Assembly (NCBI GenBank): GCA_019914945.1
Contig: CM034106.1
Span: 5,952,001-6,016,000 of the forward strand
From: Typha latifolia
Taxonomy: Eukaryota; Streptophyta; Magnoliopsida; Poales; Typhaceae
Direction of reading: 5' to 3'
DNA: 64,000 nucleotides
Positions 1-10,130 of the stretch are shown here, one piece after another. The position numbers were made by a program, and so were the translations under genes. The notes below the pieces were generated by a model. It saw only the letters and a program-made list of their open reading frames with translations, did no database searches and was not told the DNA's origin. Numbering within the stretch: the stretch's first letter is position 1; each line of letters opens with the position of its first letter.

Positions 1-1262
1 TTATTAATCAGGTAGAGTTGGTGTATGAATTACGATGGTCTGACGCACCATTAAGGGTTATTAATACAATTCCCATCATATATACCATTCCACCAATTAC
101 TGTGGACTTAAAGAAAATAAAATAGATCATCTCAATTAACTAATTTTATTACATATAAATACAATTCTAATAGAAATTATCAAACTCTAATTAGAACTAA
201 ATCCCCATTAAAATCAAATTCATAGAAGTACCCTCATATCACTGCCACATTTATTAAAATATTGTTTTATAATAATTATTATGGCTAACTAAACTTCCCT
301 CTAAAGGTGATCAATATTTAAGGCTCAACTATCAAGAATAAAATAATAAGATGACTAATATAAATTAAATAAATTATGGTGCAACTAATCTGCTTGGGCT
401 AGCTCAAAGCCAAGCATAAACTCACCAAGATTGGACTAAAAGCCACAAGGCAACTAGGCCGTTGGACTGCCCACAACCCAACCACAACTTGGGTTGGGCT
501 ACCAGTAGCCAAGGTTAGTGCGTCAATCGACACCCATAATGGGGATGGCACCGAAAGTGCGACCTAGTAGGAGGCCAAGCAAGGAGTCGTCTCCACGAGG
601 AGGGTTCCACAATAGGGGAGGGGTCACTAACTGTCCCCACCACCGACAATCCTAGTCGACCACACCCAACGCAACCATGCGACGCACACAGTCCGCATGA
701 GGTGGCGCGCAGCTGGCCAAGGTAGTCGACGGTGATCAAGTCCCACTAAGGACGATGCCAAAAGCTTTGTCTCATGAAGAGGAAAACTTTCGACCAGCTG
801 AGGGGATGAGATGGCGCCGATAATGGCCCGATTCACCCTCGAAAGCCAACGGGAAAAGACCATTTGGTGTGGCCTCTCCCGAAGGCAAGAAGAGCCCACG
901 AAGGGCCCCAACCATGAGAGTTTCACAAGCTCCCAGGACTACCATGGCAGCAACCAAAGGTCGTCGGCCGACCAATCGATCGACAAGACTAAAAGAGGAA
1001 GGAGGGAGGGGAAAACACCACAGGGCTAAATTAAAAAAAAAAACTTCACAAGATAGGAGAGGACTCACCAGTGAGCATCATCGTTGTGACGGCAAGCTCT
1101 GGCAACGCTCTAGCACGGCGAGGAGCTATAGGGGGGAACGACTGCGGGGAGGGAGCGAAGGAAAGAAGGAAAAAAAGGGAAAAAAAGAAAGGAAAGGAAT
1201 ATGGAGGGGAAACGAAGACAGCGGACTTGTCTTCTGCATGCGCTCGATATTTTTGAAGGATG
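1..1262. other. No gene recognised; AT-rich then GC-rich spacer
   Basis: The first ~480 bases are AT-rich and show no gene or repeat that I recognise. Bases ~480-1250 are much richer in G+C and purines (a plus-strand A/G-rich run near 1145-1215). They give overlapping open frames on both strands, as GC-rich DNA does by chance. None carries a recognisable motif. The composition resembles the low-complexity gag leader of the minus-strand gag-only elements further right, but I could not align it. Confidence 0.5.
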
Positions 1263-2026
1263 TTATAAATTTGACAGGAGTTTGTACTTCCTTCAGGCAT
1301 GTTTGCTTATCCTTGTCCTTCGGATCCTCTTCCTTCTATTACTGAACTTGCTAAAGTACTTTTGATGAATAATGAAGAATGGTTGGGAAATATGATTCTT
1401 TATGCAAAACTGACTCCTGTGGCATGCATGTTATACTTAATTTGTCTCCACAATATCATTCCTAAAACAGGGCATTGCAACATTAATTTGGAAAGGGGCT
1501 ATCTTCTACATGCAATGCTTATAAAACAATCCATTGATCTTGTTTCAATTATGTACGACTGCATAGAGTCAGTTGCACTCAAAGAGGCACCTTGTGAGGG
1601 GCTGCCTTTTGGATTTTTTTATTACTAATCTTTATGTGCAAAGTGGTGTTTAGGTTGATTCCACAGAAAAGTTTGTCAAGTTCTTAAATCCCATGGATCA
1701 AAGCACTGTCGAGAGAAGTACACGAGTCTCCATCCAAACTGAGTTCATCTTCGGCTAATGCAGTGAGCACTGCAAATATTGATGCTCTTCAAATTCAGAT
1801 GATGAAGCTTATGAGCTGAGAGGGAGTTATAGTTTATGCATGAACGTTTTGATGCCATCCAGAATCAATTGGGTGACTTAAAATTACAAGTTATTGGAGC
1901 GGCTGGTAGAGTAGCAAATATAATGGCAGATCAAGGAAGGATTCGAGCTGAGTAAGCTAGTGAAAGTTCAATGATGAATAATGTCATCACTATTCTAAAC
2001 CAAAATTTTCCTCCTCCACCCAAGTA
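1263..2026 (+). pseudogene. Sirevirus envelope-like / plant transposon protein fragment
   Basis: The frame starting near 1263 reads through LPSITELAKVLL, EEWLGNMILYAKLTPVACML and LLHAMLIKQSIDL, and ends in a frame with GLPFGFFITNLYVQSGV after a shift at the T-run near 1612. The first part aligns with the ORF at 36763-37280 (PLPDVNEFASTML, EHWKGNMMPHAKLTSVAHML). The whole resembles the putative plant transposon protein domain (Pfam Transposase_32-like) found as the extra ORF of some Sireviruses. The C-terminal part (about 1830-2026) is coiled-coil-like, with FDAIQNQLGDL and a final ILNQNFPPPPK before the stop. It is broken by at least one frameshift and several stops. Its function is unknown; the 'envelope-like' label is historical, and no fusion peptide is visible. 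Confidence 0.6.
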
Positions 2027-2410
2027 ATCTTTGTCAATTTGAGCCAAAAAAGGGGAGAGGTAGTAGTAGAGTTATAGTTGACGAGCGTGGTTTAGGAGTT
2101 TAGGAGGAGTCTAGTTTGCATTTCTTACTTCCTGTCTTTTTATTTTACTAGTTCTAAAACTAGTTATATTTTGCTTACATATGGTTGCTAGTTGAACACT
2201 TTAAAATCATTGTGTTTTAATTACTTATTTCTCTATGATATACTTATATTTTATTTACCACATGGTTTGCTTTCACTTGTTCTTGGATTGATATATGTTT
2301 TATGTAGGGTTGAAATGCAAATTTTATCAAACTTGTTGGATGCTCATTTAGGTTTCATTATAACTTATGTAACTCTATATATTTTATCACAAATTGCCAA
2401 AAGGGTAGAT

Positions 2411-3293
2411 TATGAAGGCTTTTAGTGTTGGCAAATATGCACAAAATATTCTAAGTATTTTTATCCATATATATGAGCATATCTACAAGTTTTGATAAAG
2501 TTCGGATTGAAAATTTTCAAGTTTTAAAGATTTTAAGTTGCCATGTTTGAAGGGTGTTCAAACGTACCATGTAGGGGTCAAAGATACAGAGACATGTTTT
2601 TGGACATTCAAACGCAGAGTACAGTCGTTCAAAGTGTGTTTGAAAATATAGAGACCTATTTTCGGCCATTTGAACGTAACTAGAATTCAAGTCAGGTTGT
2701 TCGAACAGGCATGATCGGTATTCGAACGTACCATAGAGATTTTGCAAAATTTAGGATTCTATGCGTCCAAAGTTAAGTTAGATTTGACCTTATTTTTATA
2801 AGGTATTTAAGGGTTGGGATGCCCTGACCCTAAGGAGGTCGACTATTATATTTGAAGTGGAGTTTTTGATGAAACAACGTTTGTTCACCGACGAAGGTCT
2901 GTCTCATCTTCTACATATCAAAGGTTTCGTCTTAAGGGTCACCAAAGTGAAAGATCAATCTCGAGGGCTATTGAGATTGGAGATCAATCTCGAGGGCTAA
3001 TGAGATTGAAGATATAGTGAATCGCGAGCTCTAGTGATCAAGACTGAGTTAAATAAACTTGTAGGGATCAATAGATTATTTTATAAGTTAGTCTTGCTAA
3101 CTGCTACAGTTAATTAGTGATTGATTTGATTCGAGTTTGGATTTATAATTTTTTCATTTGAGTTTTTCTACATAAAAAATCTTAGTGTTCATCTTTGCTT
3201 TACTCATTAATTTTTATTCTACATATTTACTTAAGCAAAGGGTAAAATATATTACGTAATATTTAGATACATACGCGTGCCTAAGTATTTTCA
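2411..3293 (+). repeat. Sirevirus LTR (copy A)
   Basis: About 883 bp. It shares its order of blocks with the LTRs at 17261, 21840 and 30476: 'caaaatattctaag' near the start, a block of TTCGAA-type palindromes, a block encoding the 'gatcaatctcgagggct' repeat (here nearly duplicated, 2962-3015), and an end resembling 'atttagatacata'. The TG start has decayed to TA. Confidence 0.7.
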
Positions 3294-3836
3294 GCATCTA
3301 TTTGAATATACGCTATATCATCGAATATCGTTTGCCAGGTTTCCTGTGCCAATGTAATATACCTATCCAAATCCCAAGCCATTTGAAACTCCTAAGCCTG
3401 CTAATTTATAAGATGAGCAAGTAGGCCGACCATGAATCAAGCTGCATCTTTCCTTCCAAAGCAACCAAACAGTGTATATATACAATAACCATTTCCATTG
3501 CCTAAATTCCTCTTTGAAGAAGATAGCATAATGAGGTCCACATAAACCATCAAAATCAAGAACATATTTTCGTGAACAACCTCATAAAGCAGCCCGATTT
3601 CATGCTTAGCAAAAGCACAATTACAAAACTGGTGGTTCAAGGTCTCCAGCGTAACCTGACAACGTGTACATATGCGATCCGACGTCACAAAAACAAACCC
3701 ATAAGGAATCTGCTATAGGTACTTTGCCTTGTAAAAGATGCCAAAGGAATTGTTTATACGTACGTGGTCCACAAGGCATCCTCCACATATGAGTCCGCCC
3801 TATTTGTTGTTCTTGAGTGCTGGAACAAATTAGAAT
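3294..3836 (-). pseudogene. LINE (non-LTR) reverse transcriptase C-terminal zinc-binding relic
   Basis: On the minus strand an open stretch reads SDRICTRCQVTLETLNHQF followed by CNCAFAKHE. That is the Cys/His pattern (CxxC...HxxxC) of the zf-RVT domain at the end of plant LINE reverse transcriptases. Just upstream, the same strand reads RMPCGPRTYKQFLWHLLQGK, matching the usual 'W..iW....P.K...F.W+ll..+l.t' motif before it, in another frame. Only this tail survives; it is cut by the LTR at 3839. Decayed and non-functional. Confidence 0.55.
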
Positions 3837-3838
3837 AT

Positions 3839-4463
3839 TGTAATAGCCAAGGATATAAATCCGACCACATGGGTTAAGTTAAGTCAAGTCGAGTCGAGTC
3901 AAATTAGTTATTTAACTTTACCTTATTGTTTTTAATTTCAAATAAATCGGATAATCCGCATGTAGATCCGATCCGCTACGAATTTTACTCCTATAAATTG
4001 GACATGTGTTGATAATTAGGAATTGAAGGGAATAAATATGAGATTAGCCAAGTTATTACTTTCGTCCTTATCTTTTATCGTAGCTGTTAGATCGCTTTAT
4101 CTTTCTAGAAGTACATTATAGCCGTAGAAATATCCCAACTTTCTAAACCCTAACCACCTTTCTCCTTCAGTAGCCACCATATCCTACAGTCGTCCACCAC
4201 CACCTTTGGCCGTCCTCCACCCACCAACGACCGCTGCAATATCAGATATTTACCGTTCTACCCTCTCTGACCTAACTCCACTATTTTATTTTTAACTTTT
4301 CATCTCGACTTCCAATTTAGGTGAAACCAGAGCCATTAGAATCCTAACTAAGAGGCTATCTCCATCTAAATTTTCATAATTTTTTTACATCTAGATCAGT
4401 CCAGATTTGGTTCGTAGCATTGGTATCAGAACCGACGTTGCTCGGAAGATGGTTAACACGCAA
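3839..4463 (+). mobile_element. Ty3/gypsy-type 5' LTR, primer site and gag start (truncated)
   Basis: The LTR (3839-4420) is the reverse complement of the LTRs of the gag-only element at 8678-11990: shared CCGACCACATGGGTTAAG start, GGATAATCCGCATGTAGATC, and end CCAGATTTGGTTCGTAGCA. It is followed directly by a tRNA-Met primer site, TGGTATCAGAACC (4422-4434), and by ATGGTTAACACG (4450), the same gag start as at 11421. Homology stops at about 4463, where a minus-strand copia gag fragment begins. This is a truncated element in the opposite orientation to its relatives. Confidence 0.75.
4422..4434 (+). other. Primer-binding site (tRNA-iMet type)
   Basis: TGGTATCAGAACC starts one base after the LTR end. 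It differs by one base from the canonical plant initiator-tRNA-Met complement TGGTATCAGAGCC. Confidence 0.7.
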
Positions 4464-4464
4464 T

Positions 4465-4695
4465 AGCACTGAGTTTTGCATAAAACTCATTAAAGTTTCA
4501 TTCATCTCCAAGTGAAGAGTTTCAAAACTTGTCAATCTTTGAAGCTTCAAAAACTTAACAATAGTGGTTCCTTCATGTATAGTTTTTAAGATAACCCAAG
4601 CATCTCTAGCAATTTCACATGTGAAAATACTTCAAAATTCATCTAAAAAAACATAACTAAAAGTAATATTTATTGCCTTGCTATTCCAGCCAACA
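4465..4695 (-). pseudogene. copia gag fragment
   Basis: The minus strand reads CEIARDAWVILKTIHEGTT then KFLKLQRLTSFETLHLEMNE. This is the conserved UBN2/gag segment of Sirevirus-type copia elements (consensus AW..L...HEGT..VK..KLQ.LT..FE...M.E). Small deletions and stops are present. It continues the gag N-terminus at 5178-5040 beyond the intruding repeat. Confidence 0.6.
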
Positions 4696-4706
4696 TTTTC
4701 ATAATT

Positions 4707-5031
4707 TGATGTGAACCGGGTCAGATCGAATCGCATCATGAGGACATTGGGTTTAATGGATCGAGCTTATATATCTTTTAATTGATTCATACTTATGTAA
4801 GCCCTTAAGACAAGTCTAGTTAAATCATGTAAGCCACTAAGGCAAGTTTAATTAAGTCGTGTAAGCCTCTAAGCCAAGTCATAATTTAAGTTGAATGAGC
4901 TTTTAGGGCTAAGTCCGAGTATGACTCATTGTACCCGGCCCCTATATATAGAGGGTTGGGCTTCTTTGTTTAATAATCCAAGTATCCAAGCATTGAAAAT
5001 TAATTGAGTTTGGTTATTTCTTAGTATCACA
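4707..5031. repeat. Ty3/gypsy LTR-like insertion in copia gag
   Basis: It starts TGATGTGAACCGGGTCAGAT and ends in CA. The start matches the minus-strand start of the LTR at 38253 (TGATGCGAACCGGGTCAGAT). It interrupts copia gag, so a solo LTR or an LTR fragment is likely. I found no clean target-site duplication. At 325 bp it is shorter than the ~800-bp relative. Confidence 0.45.
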
Positions 5032-5039
5032 TTTATTAT

Positions 5040-5178
5040 TTTTATTGTAGCTTATAGATCGTTTTTATCATCATAGTCGATTTCATGTAAGCTCTCATTC
5101 TAACTTTCTAATAACCATAGTTCGCGCCATCATGAATAGGAGGTCCAATCGAAGATTGTCCATCTCCGTGAAAATCCA
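5040..5178 (-). pseudogene. Sirevirus gag N-terminus fragment
   Basis: From the ATG at 5178 the minus strand encodes MDFHGDGQSSIGPPIHDGAN followed by YGY, then RMRAYMKS after one stop. It is clearly homologous to the gag start at 31526 (MNFHRDGPSSIRPLILDGSN). It is cut at about 5040 by the LTR-like insertion. Confidence 0.65.
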
Positions 5179-5225
5179 TACTTAGTGGTTCTCTCTTTAA
5201 TAAGAAAACCTACTTTGATACTAAT

Positions 5226-6445
5226 TAAAAATATTTAAATACACATATGTGTCTAAACCCTAAGTAATATATCTAACCATTTGTTTAAGTAAATATGTAG
5301 AATAAAAATCAACGAGGAAAACAGAAATGAACACCAAGATTTTTTACATAGGAAAACTCAAACGAAAAAAAACCATGGATTTAAACTTGGATTAAATCAA
5401 TCACTAATTAATTGTTGATCTCCACGACTTTGTTTAACTCAGTCTTGATAGCTAGAGCCTACAATTTATTGCTTCCCGTGATTGGTCTTTAATCTCAGTG
5501 ACCCTCGAGACTGATTTTTTGCCTTAGTAAAGATGGCGATAATAATGAAACCAGTCCTTACAATTTTTTGTGGCCATAGAGGAGCCGTATGAAGTTGAGG
5601 TTTCATGTACGGTTTTGGAATAGCGATGGAAATAGTGATGTTATTATCGACTATGATTATCTAATAGTTCAAGTACAGTTGATATAGTTGAAGCACAGTC
5701 AAAATATGGTTTTTGAGGGTGGAATCTTTGGTGTCAGCCTATAGGGTTTATAGTTTTTATAATTTCTTCTCTAGCCAAATGTGAGAGATTGCCTTTTGAT
5801 TTACTAGAGGCGGAGGAGGAATTAGTAGCAGGTTATCAAACCGAATATTTGGGTATAAAATATGCTTTATTTTATCTTGATTCTTACCTAAATTTATTAG
5901 TTTCTTCATTATTTGTAACAATTCTTTACTTAGTTGGGTGGAATTTTTCTAACCCTTAAGATGAAACCCTTGAAGTGTAGAAGATTAGAGGGACCTTGGT
6001 GGGTGAATGAATTTTGTTTCTTCAAAAACTTCACTTCAAAAGCAATAGCGGACCTCCCTAGTGTTAGGGCATCCTAATCTTTATATATCTTATACAACAG
6101 ATAAGGTCAAATCTAGACTCATAGAATCTCATATTTCACAGAAACTTCATAGTGCATTCGAATGCCAATCGTGCCTATCTGAATGACCTAACTTGAATTC
6201 TAGCTATATTTGAATGGCCAAAAATATGTCTCTATATTTTTGAACGCATTTCAAATGGTTGCAGGCTACGTTCAAATGTTTATATATTTTCGAATAATTG
6301 CAGGGTACATTTGAATGCTCTTCGAATGTGGCAATTTAATCTTCAAAACTCAAAATTTTTTAATCCAAATTTTATCAGAACTTATAGATATGCTCATATA
6401 CATGTAAATAAATAAAAACACAAATTTACCAATATAATTAACCTA
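5226..6445 (-). repeat. Sirevirus LTR (copy K, inverted), interrupted by ndhA
   Basis: On the minus strand it carries the standard Sirevirus LTR blocks: a 'taggtt' start near 6445, the long-spaced TTCGAA-like palindromes now mutated to forms such as ATTTGAATG, the 'ctcgag' block, and an end before the primer site at about 5225. About 420 bp of non-LTR sequence (5530-5951) sits in the middle. Without it the LTR would be ~800 bp, in line with copy A. Confidence 0.65.
5530..5951 (+). pseudogene. ndhA: Nuclear copy of chloroplast ndhA (intron end + exon 2 start)
   Basis: The plus strand from about 5655 encodes SSTVDIVEAQSKYGF, a stop where Trp is expected, then [47 protein letters not shown] and [10 protein letters not shown]. 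This is the N-terminal part of ndhA exon 2, for subunit 1 of the plastid NAD(P)H dehydrogenase complex. Just upstream (5582-5617) lies GAGCCGTATGAAGTTGAGG followed by TTTCATGTACGGTTT, the hairpin of group II intron domain V, as expected for the ndhA intron end. The in-frame TGA, the substitutions and the lack of the rest of the gene show a non-functional nuclear plastid DNA insertion. It lies inside Sirevirus LTR K, in antisense to it. Confidence 0.85.
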
Positions 6446-6905
6446 AAAGATGCAGCTTTTTTATTGATGCTCGGACACAGTATGAATTAGCTTTTGTGCG
6501 TCTACCCCTTCAAGTGATTTGCTTTGGCCCTTGTAAGATTCCGTTTCAGCAAATTTGGTATTTGAAGCCAAACTCGAAGCCATCTTACTGGCAGCCCAAG
6601 AAGCCATGGGGAGGGGTTTACTTGATATTGTTATAGAAACTGGTGCTGGTGGCTGTTTTGAATGGGGGATATGGTTCTATGTTCTAATATGGAGCAGCTA
6701 ATTAAGAAAGAAGATTTGGTAAGAGTCCACTAAGTTTAGCATTTATCTTTCTCTTTTATTGATAGATCTTTAAATTCTATGCTAGATAGTTTTTCATGTT
6801 AAGGCTTTTCTTGCTTTGGTGGCGTCACTGACTCCAAAGTATATTCCTAACCATTTGTTTTTAATTATAAAACCTCCCAAATATCCCTTCCTCAGTTGTA
6901 TGTTT
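6446..6905 (+). pseudogene. Possible LINE RNase H-like relic
   Basis: In changing plus-strand frames the region reads DARTQYELAFVRLPLQ, then FEAKLEAILLAAQEAMGRGL followed by LDIVIETGAGG. The latter resembles the 'AEl.All.g+..A...G...+.+E.D' part of RNase H domains carried by plant LINEs. It begins with a short stretch similar to the end of the minus-strand LINE relic at 3440. No intact ORF; weak evidence. Confidence 0.3.
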
Positions 6906-7480
6906 CTTTTTCCGTTAAAAAAAAAATATTATCACGTGACTAAAGCTTTTTGAGAACCATTTTAAACTTATTTTAGAGGAAAGAAAGAGAAAGAAGTTGA
7001 TAGTAAAATAAAATTTGACCATTAGATAGATAAGGACACCAAATATCACAAAAAATAAACTGAGCAATAGTTAAGGCCAGGTTGTAGGTGTAATTAATAA
7101 TATTCACTCTAAGGCAAAACCACACGTTGCTCCAATTAATATGTCACCCATAATATAGTCATCTGAGATAACTGTAGTAATTAGATCTATTTGTATCTAC
7201 TTTGCACAACACAAAGCAAGACAGTTGTTAAAATTAATCAACGACTAACCGACTGCAGTTTGAATCCAAATACTTTCGACAAGAAACTGAACACTGGAGA
7301 ATAACAGTGACACCTTGAGTGGAGATTGAATCAGAAGGCATACATGGGATTAGATGCATCACCCTCTAAGAGACATTGCCAAAAGAGATGCTTCTAAGTG
7401 CATGGTGACTACCACTTCCACTTCATTCAATTATTCCTGCAGCCCCACCATATCCAACACTACTAATATCGCCAAATAGC
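6906..7480 (+). other. Upstream region of GDU gene; no other gene seen
   Basis: AT-rich sequence without a recognisable gene or repeat. It is presumably the promoter-proximal region of the GDU gene at 7551. Confidence 0.4.
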
Positions 7481-7490
7481 TATATATATA
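7481..7490 (+). promoter_or_regulatory. Candidate TATA box of GDU gene
   Basis: TATATATATA lies 60-70 bases before the ATG at 7551. A purine-rich stretch (7510-7550), plausible as a short 5' UTR, follows. Position and sequence fit a plant core promoter; inference only. Confidence 0.5.
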
Positions 7491-7550
7491 CAAATCTACT
7501 ACTAATAGAAGTGAGAGAAAGAGAAAGGAAGGGAAGAGAAAGTGAGTGAG

Positions 7551-7844
7551 ATGAGGCCTGGAAACTTATCAAACTCCGGTGGTGGATCTCATACATGGGA
7601 CTTCCCAAATCCATATCTCTATGCATTCATTTTCTTATTGTTGTTGGTCGTAGCTGTTTCTCTTGTGGTACTAGCATGCTCTCATTGGAGGTCCTCAAGA
7701 AAGGTCCCAGAATCATCGTCTAGCATGAAGGATGAACCCTACGTTCTTCCTTCAGAGATGGAACCTCGGATTGCCGTCGTCATGGCCGGAGAGAATAAGG
7801 CTACTTTCTTGGCAAAGCCTCAGTCAAAAATCATTCATTCATGA
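7551..7844 (+). CDS. GLUTAMINE DUMPER-family membrane protein (GDU-like)
   Basis: Intronless, 97 residues. It has a short N-terminal tail beginning MRP (as in GDU proteins), one strong membrane segment at about residues 23-43 (YAFIFLLLLVVAVSLVVLAC) followed by a basic/aromatic stop (SHWRSSRK), and the family's VIMAG motif as VVMAG at residues 76-80. That runs into GENKATFLAKP, the usual acidic-then-AKP tail. GDU proteins are plant-specific. In Arabidopsis, overexpression raises amino-acid export, and the VIMAG motif mediates interaction with the LOG2 ubiquitin ligase; the transport role here is inferred from the family. ATG at 7551 is the first in-frame ATG; the codons before it (GTG AGT GAG) are not a plausible plant start. 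The segment before the membrane domain (WDFPNPYLYAF) is more divergent than in the paralogue at 62655-62972, which keeps SPIPYLFGG. Confidence 0.9.
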   Translation: MRPGNLSNSGGGSHTWDFPNPYLYAFIFLLLLVVAVSLVVLACSHWRSSRKVPESSSSMKDEPYVLPSEMEPRIAVVMAGENKATFLAKPQSKIIHS

Positions 7845-8677
7845 TGATATAGAGGCTGCAGGTTCCAGTGTTGCTTTTTTTTTTACCCCTTTTTCTCTTT
7901 TCATTTCCTTCTTTTTGGTTTTCTTTTTTCCAGCAGATGTGAACTCTAAAGGGTAACTTTACTGCATAATCTGTATAGATTTTCCATGCAAGTACTCCAA
8001 TAATATGAAATGCATATGATGAGATGCGTGTTAACGGGTAGTTTATTTTTGAGATGTCATATTTGAGGAGATTCTGCAATATTTTCTTGCATGCTGTAAG
8101 TTATCATGAAGGTTGCAAGAAATTCCTTTTTCGATGTCCCAGAAAAATGAAGAGAGAAAAACTTGGTGAGAGATTCAGTTTTTGGAGAGAATTTTAATAA
8201 TTCATTATAAACATTCATGTAAAGCTGGGAACTCTCACTGAATACTTTAAAAACTTATATTGAAAGAGAATAATAATATTTATATTTTATATCATAATAT
8301 TTTTCTTTATTTCTTGGTTTGAAATATTTTAATAAGCCCAAAAGTGAACTTGATTTAAATAAATAGAGATTATTTTCTAAATAAATGATGAGCCTGCTGG
8401 CAGGATACCAACCTAGATAAAGAGAGGCAGATTTTATGTTTTTGAAAATTCGCATCTAACCTTATATTTATGATTTACTTACACCCTCTATTTTTTTTAT
8501 ATTTATATATTTCACCTTACATTCCTACCAATTAATTTAGAGAAAATACACTACCATTATAGTTATTAACTAAGCTAAACTAAACTTAGCTTCTAGGTTA
8601 AGTTAACTAAAGATATTACCAAAGTACCCTTATACAATCTAAACCTACCTTCACACCAAGAAACTAATTACTTCTAC
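7845..8677 (+). other. GDU 3' flank and AT-rich spacer
   Basis: A T-rich stretch after the stop codon (7876-7930) probably belongs to the 3' UTR. The rest is AT-rich with no gene. Bases ~8455-8640 ('ttacaccctctattttttt', 'gtacccttatac') resemble half of the inverted-repeat element at 42632, but a matching second half was not found. Confidence 0.4.
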
Positions 8678-9206
8678 TGTTATGAACCAGATCTGGACCG
8701 ATCCGGACGTAAGAAAATTATGAAAATTTAGTAGCTACATGAGTTAGGGTTCTAATGGCTCTCGTTTCATCTAAATTGGAGGTCGAGATAAAAAATTAAA
8801 AATAAAATAGTGGAGATAGATCAGAGAAGGCAGAATGGTAAATATCCCACGTTGTAGTGGTCATCGAAGGGTGGTGGTGGATAGCCGTATTGTAGGATGG
8901 CTGCTAGAGGTTATGAGGTGGCTAGGGTTTGGAGGGCTAGGATATTTCTATAGCTATGATCTACTCCTAGAAAGATAAAGCGATCTAATAGCTAAATAAA
9001 ATATAAGGACAAAAATAATAATTAGCTAAACTCAGATTTCTTCCAATGATAATTATCAACACATGTTCACCCCTATTTATAGGAGTAAAATCCCAAGCGG
9101 ATCGGATCCACATGCGGATTATCCGATTTATTTAAAATTCAAAATAATAAGATATAACTAAGTAACTAACTTGACTTGACTTAACCCATGTGGTCGGATC
9201 GTAACA
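8678..9206 (-). repeat. LTR of gag-only element D (3' LTR on minus strand)
   Basis: 529 bp, bounded by TGTTATGAACC and GGATCGTAACA on the plus strand. It matches the copy at 11451-11990 along its length with many substitutions and small indels; for example the plus-strand blocks GATAAAGCGATCTAA and ATGCGGATTATCCGATTTAT occur in both. Confidence 0.85.
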
Positions 9207-9289
9207 ATCCACCACGCTTCCGACACCTTGTCCTCAATGTGACTAGTCTCTCACATCCTTGTACTCATACAACTTGTCATGCCAATCAG

Positions 9290-10130
9290 TGGATTCATGT
9301 TCGTCTTCCTCAAGTCTGCTTAGGAACATGACGTGGGTTGGTTAGCGCTTGCATTTGTGACCGGAGGTAAATCGGTCAGCATAGTAAAAACACAAGCCTT
9401 TTTTTCGACGCTCTTCCAAGTCGTTAGGTACAAAGCGGCGCATGATCATTTGTTGGTTAGGCTAAGTTGTTGGTGCAAGCTGAGTCAAGGCAGATGCCGT
9501 CTCAAGTGGGCCGTGGGCTTGGGCAACATTTCTTCTCTCTTCCTTGCAAATCTAGTTCAGCTGATCCAATTTGGACTCCATCAGAACAGCTAAGGAGAAG
9601 GCTTCGTCAGAAGTAGTGGGCCTCAAAGCCTTGACCTCAGCCTGAATGTCAAACCTAAGCCCACTAATGAAGGTACCCTTCAAGGCTGAGTCAGACCAGT
9701 TAGTGACTTGGTTGCATATCCGCTCCAACTCCTCCGGTAAGCTCAATATGTTGTTGGCTGACTCAGCTTAGTCAACATGGCCTAAAAGTCCTCGTAGTGG
9801 GTCGAACCGAACCGAGCACAAATCATATCTGCAAAATCCTACCAAGACTCGAATGGTCGAGTCCGCTCAGCCAACTAGTACCACCTAATTGCCATGCCTT
9901 CGAAGTGGAATGTGGCTAGCTGGACCTTCTAGTGGTCGGGCATGCCATGGTACGTGAAAAACTGCTCCGCTAGATAAGTCTAGTCCAGCGGGTCTCCTCC
10001 AAAACATTTTAGAAAATCAAGCTTGACGGTCCAAACTTGGATCCTAAAATGTGGTCTATCATCATGAGCAAAGTGACCTCGGGCTCAAGGATAGTCTCGT
10101 GGGTCATAGGCCCATGAGTTTGGCTCATCT
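9290..10130 (-). pseudogene. gypsy gag core and zinc knuckle, decayed
   Basis: Minus-strand blocks in order: a gag-core segment, the RIxxxVTNWSDSALKGTFI / SGLRFDIQAEVKALRP segment (typical end of the Retrotrans_gag domain), LAVLMESKLDQLN, then the knuckle CFYYADRFTSGHKC, in which the second Cys of CxxC is Tyr. It ends EDEHESTDWHDKLYEYK just before the LTR. Stops and frame changes break it. The homologous region at 38290-39200 is better preserved. Confidence 0.7.

Larger units (their letters stand above)
1263..3293 (+). mobile_element. Sirevirus (Ty1/copia) 3' part: envelope-like relic plus 3' LTR
   Basis: This is the 3' portion of a Sirevirus-type copia element: an envelope-like ORF relic (1263-2026), an A/G-rich 3' leader with purine runs, a degenerate polypurine tract ending at about 2410, then the 3' LTR (2411-3293). 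The order (env-like ORF, purine runs, phrase 'caaattgccaaa' plus G-run, LTR) matches the better-preserved copies at 16.7-18.2 kb and 19.9-22.9 kb. Gag and pol are absent, so the element is 5' truncated. The LTR palindromes have decayed from CG-rich to TG/CA-rich, which suggests one of the older copies. Confidence 0.75.
4464..6445 (-). mobile_element. Inverted Sirevirus 5' end: LTR, primer site, broken gag
   Basis: Read on the minus strand from 6445: LTR (6445-5226), degenerate primer site ATTAGTATCAAAG, gag N-terminus (ATG at 5178), a 325-bp intruding repeat (5031-4707), then further gag (about 4695-4465). The LTR is itself interrupted by the chloroplast ndhA fragment at 5530-5951. The orientation is opposite to the Sirevirus LTR at 2411-3293. 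Pol and the 3' LTR are missing. Confidence 0.7.

Noticed and set aside
515..1345. Several overlapping ORFs (74-158 codons) on both strands
   Set aside because: GC-rich low-complexity DNA; frames overlap on both strands and no domain is visible.
5582..5617. Active group II intron
   Set aside because: Only domain V and the end of the ndhA intron are present as part of the plastid DNA insertion; no intron-encoded protein or other domains.
7542..7550. GTG start for the first GDU gene
   Set aside because: The ATG at 7551 gives the conserved MRP start; GTG is not a usual plant start.
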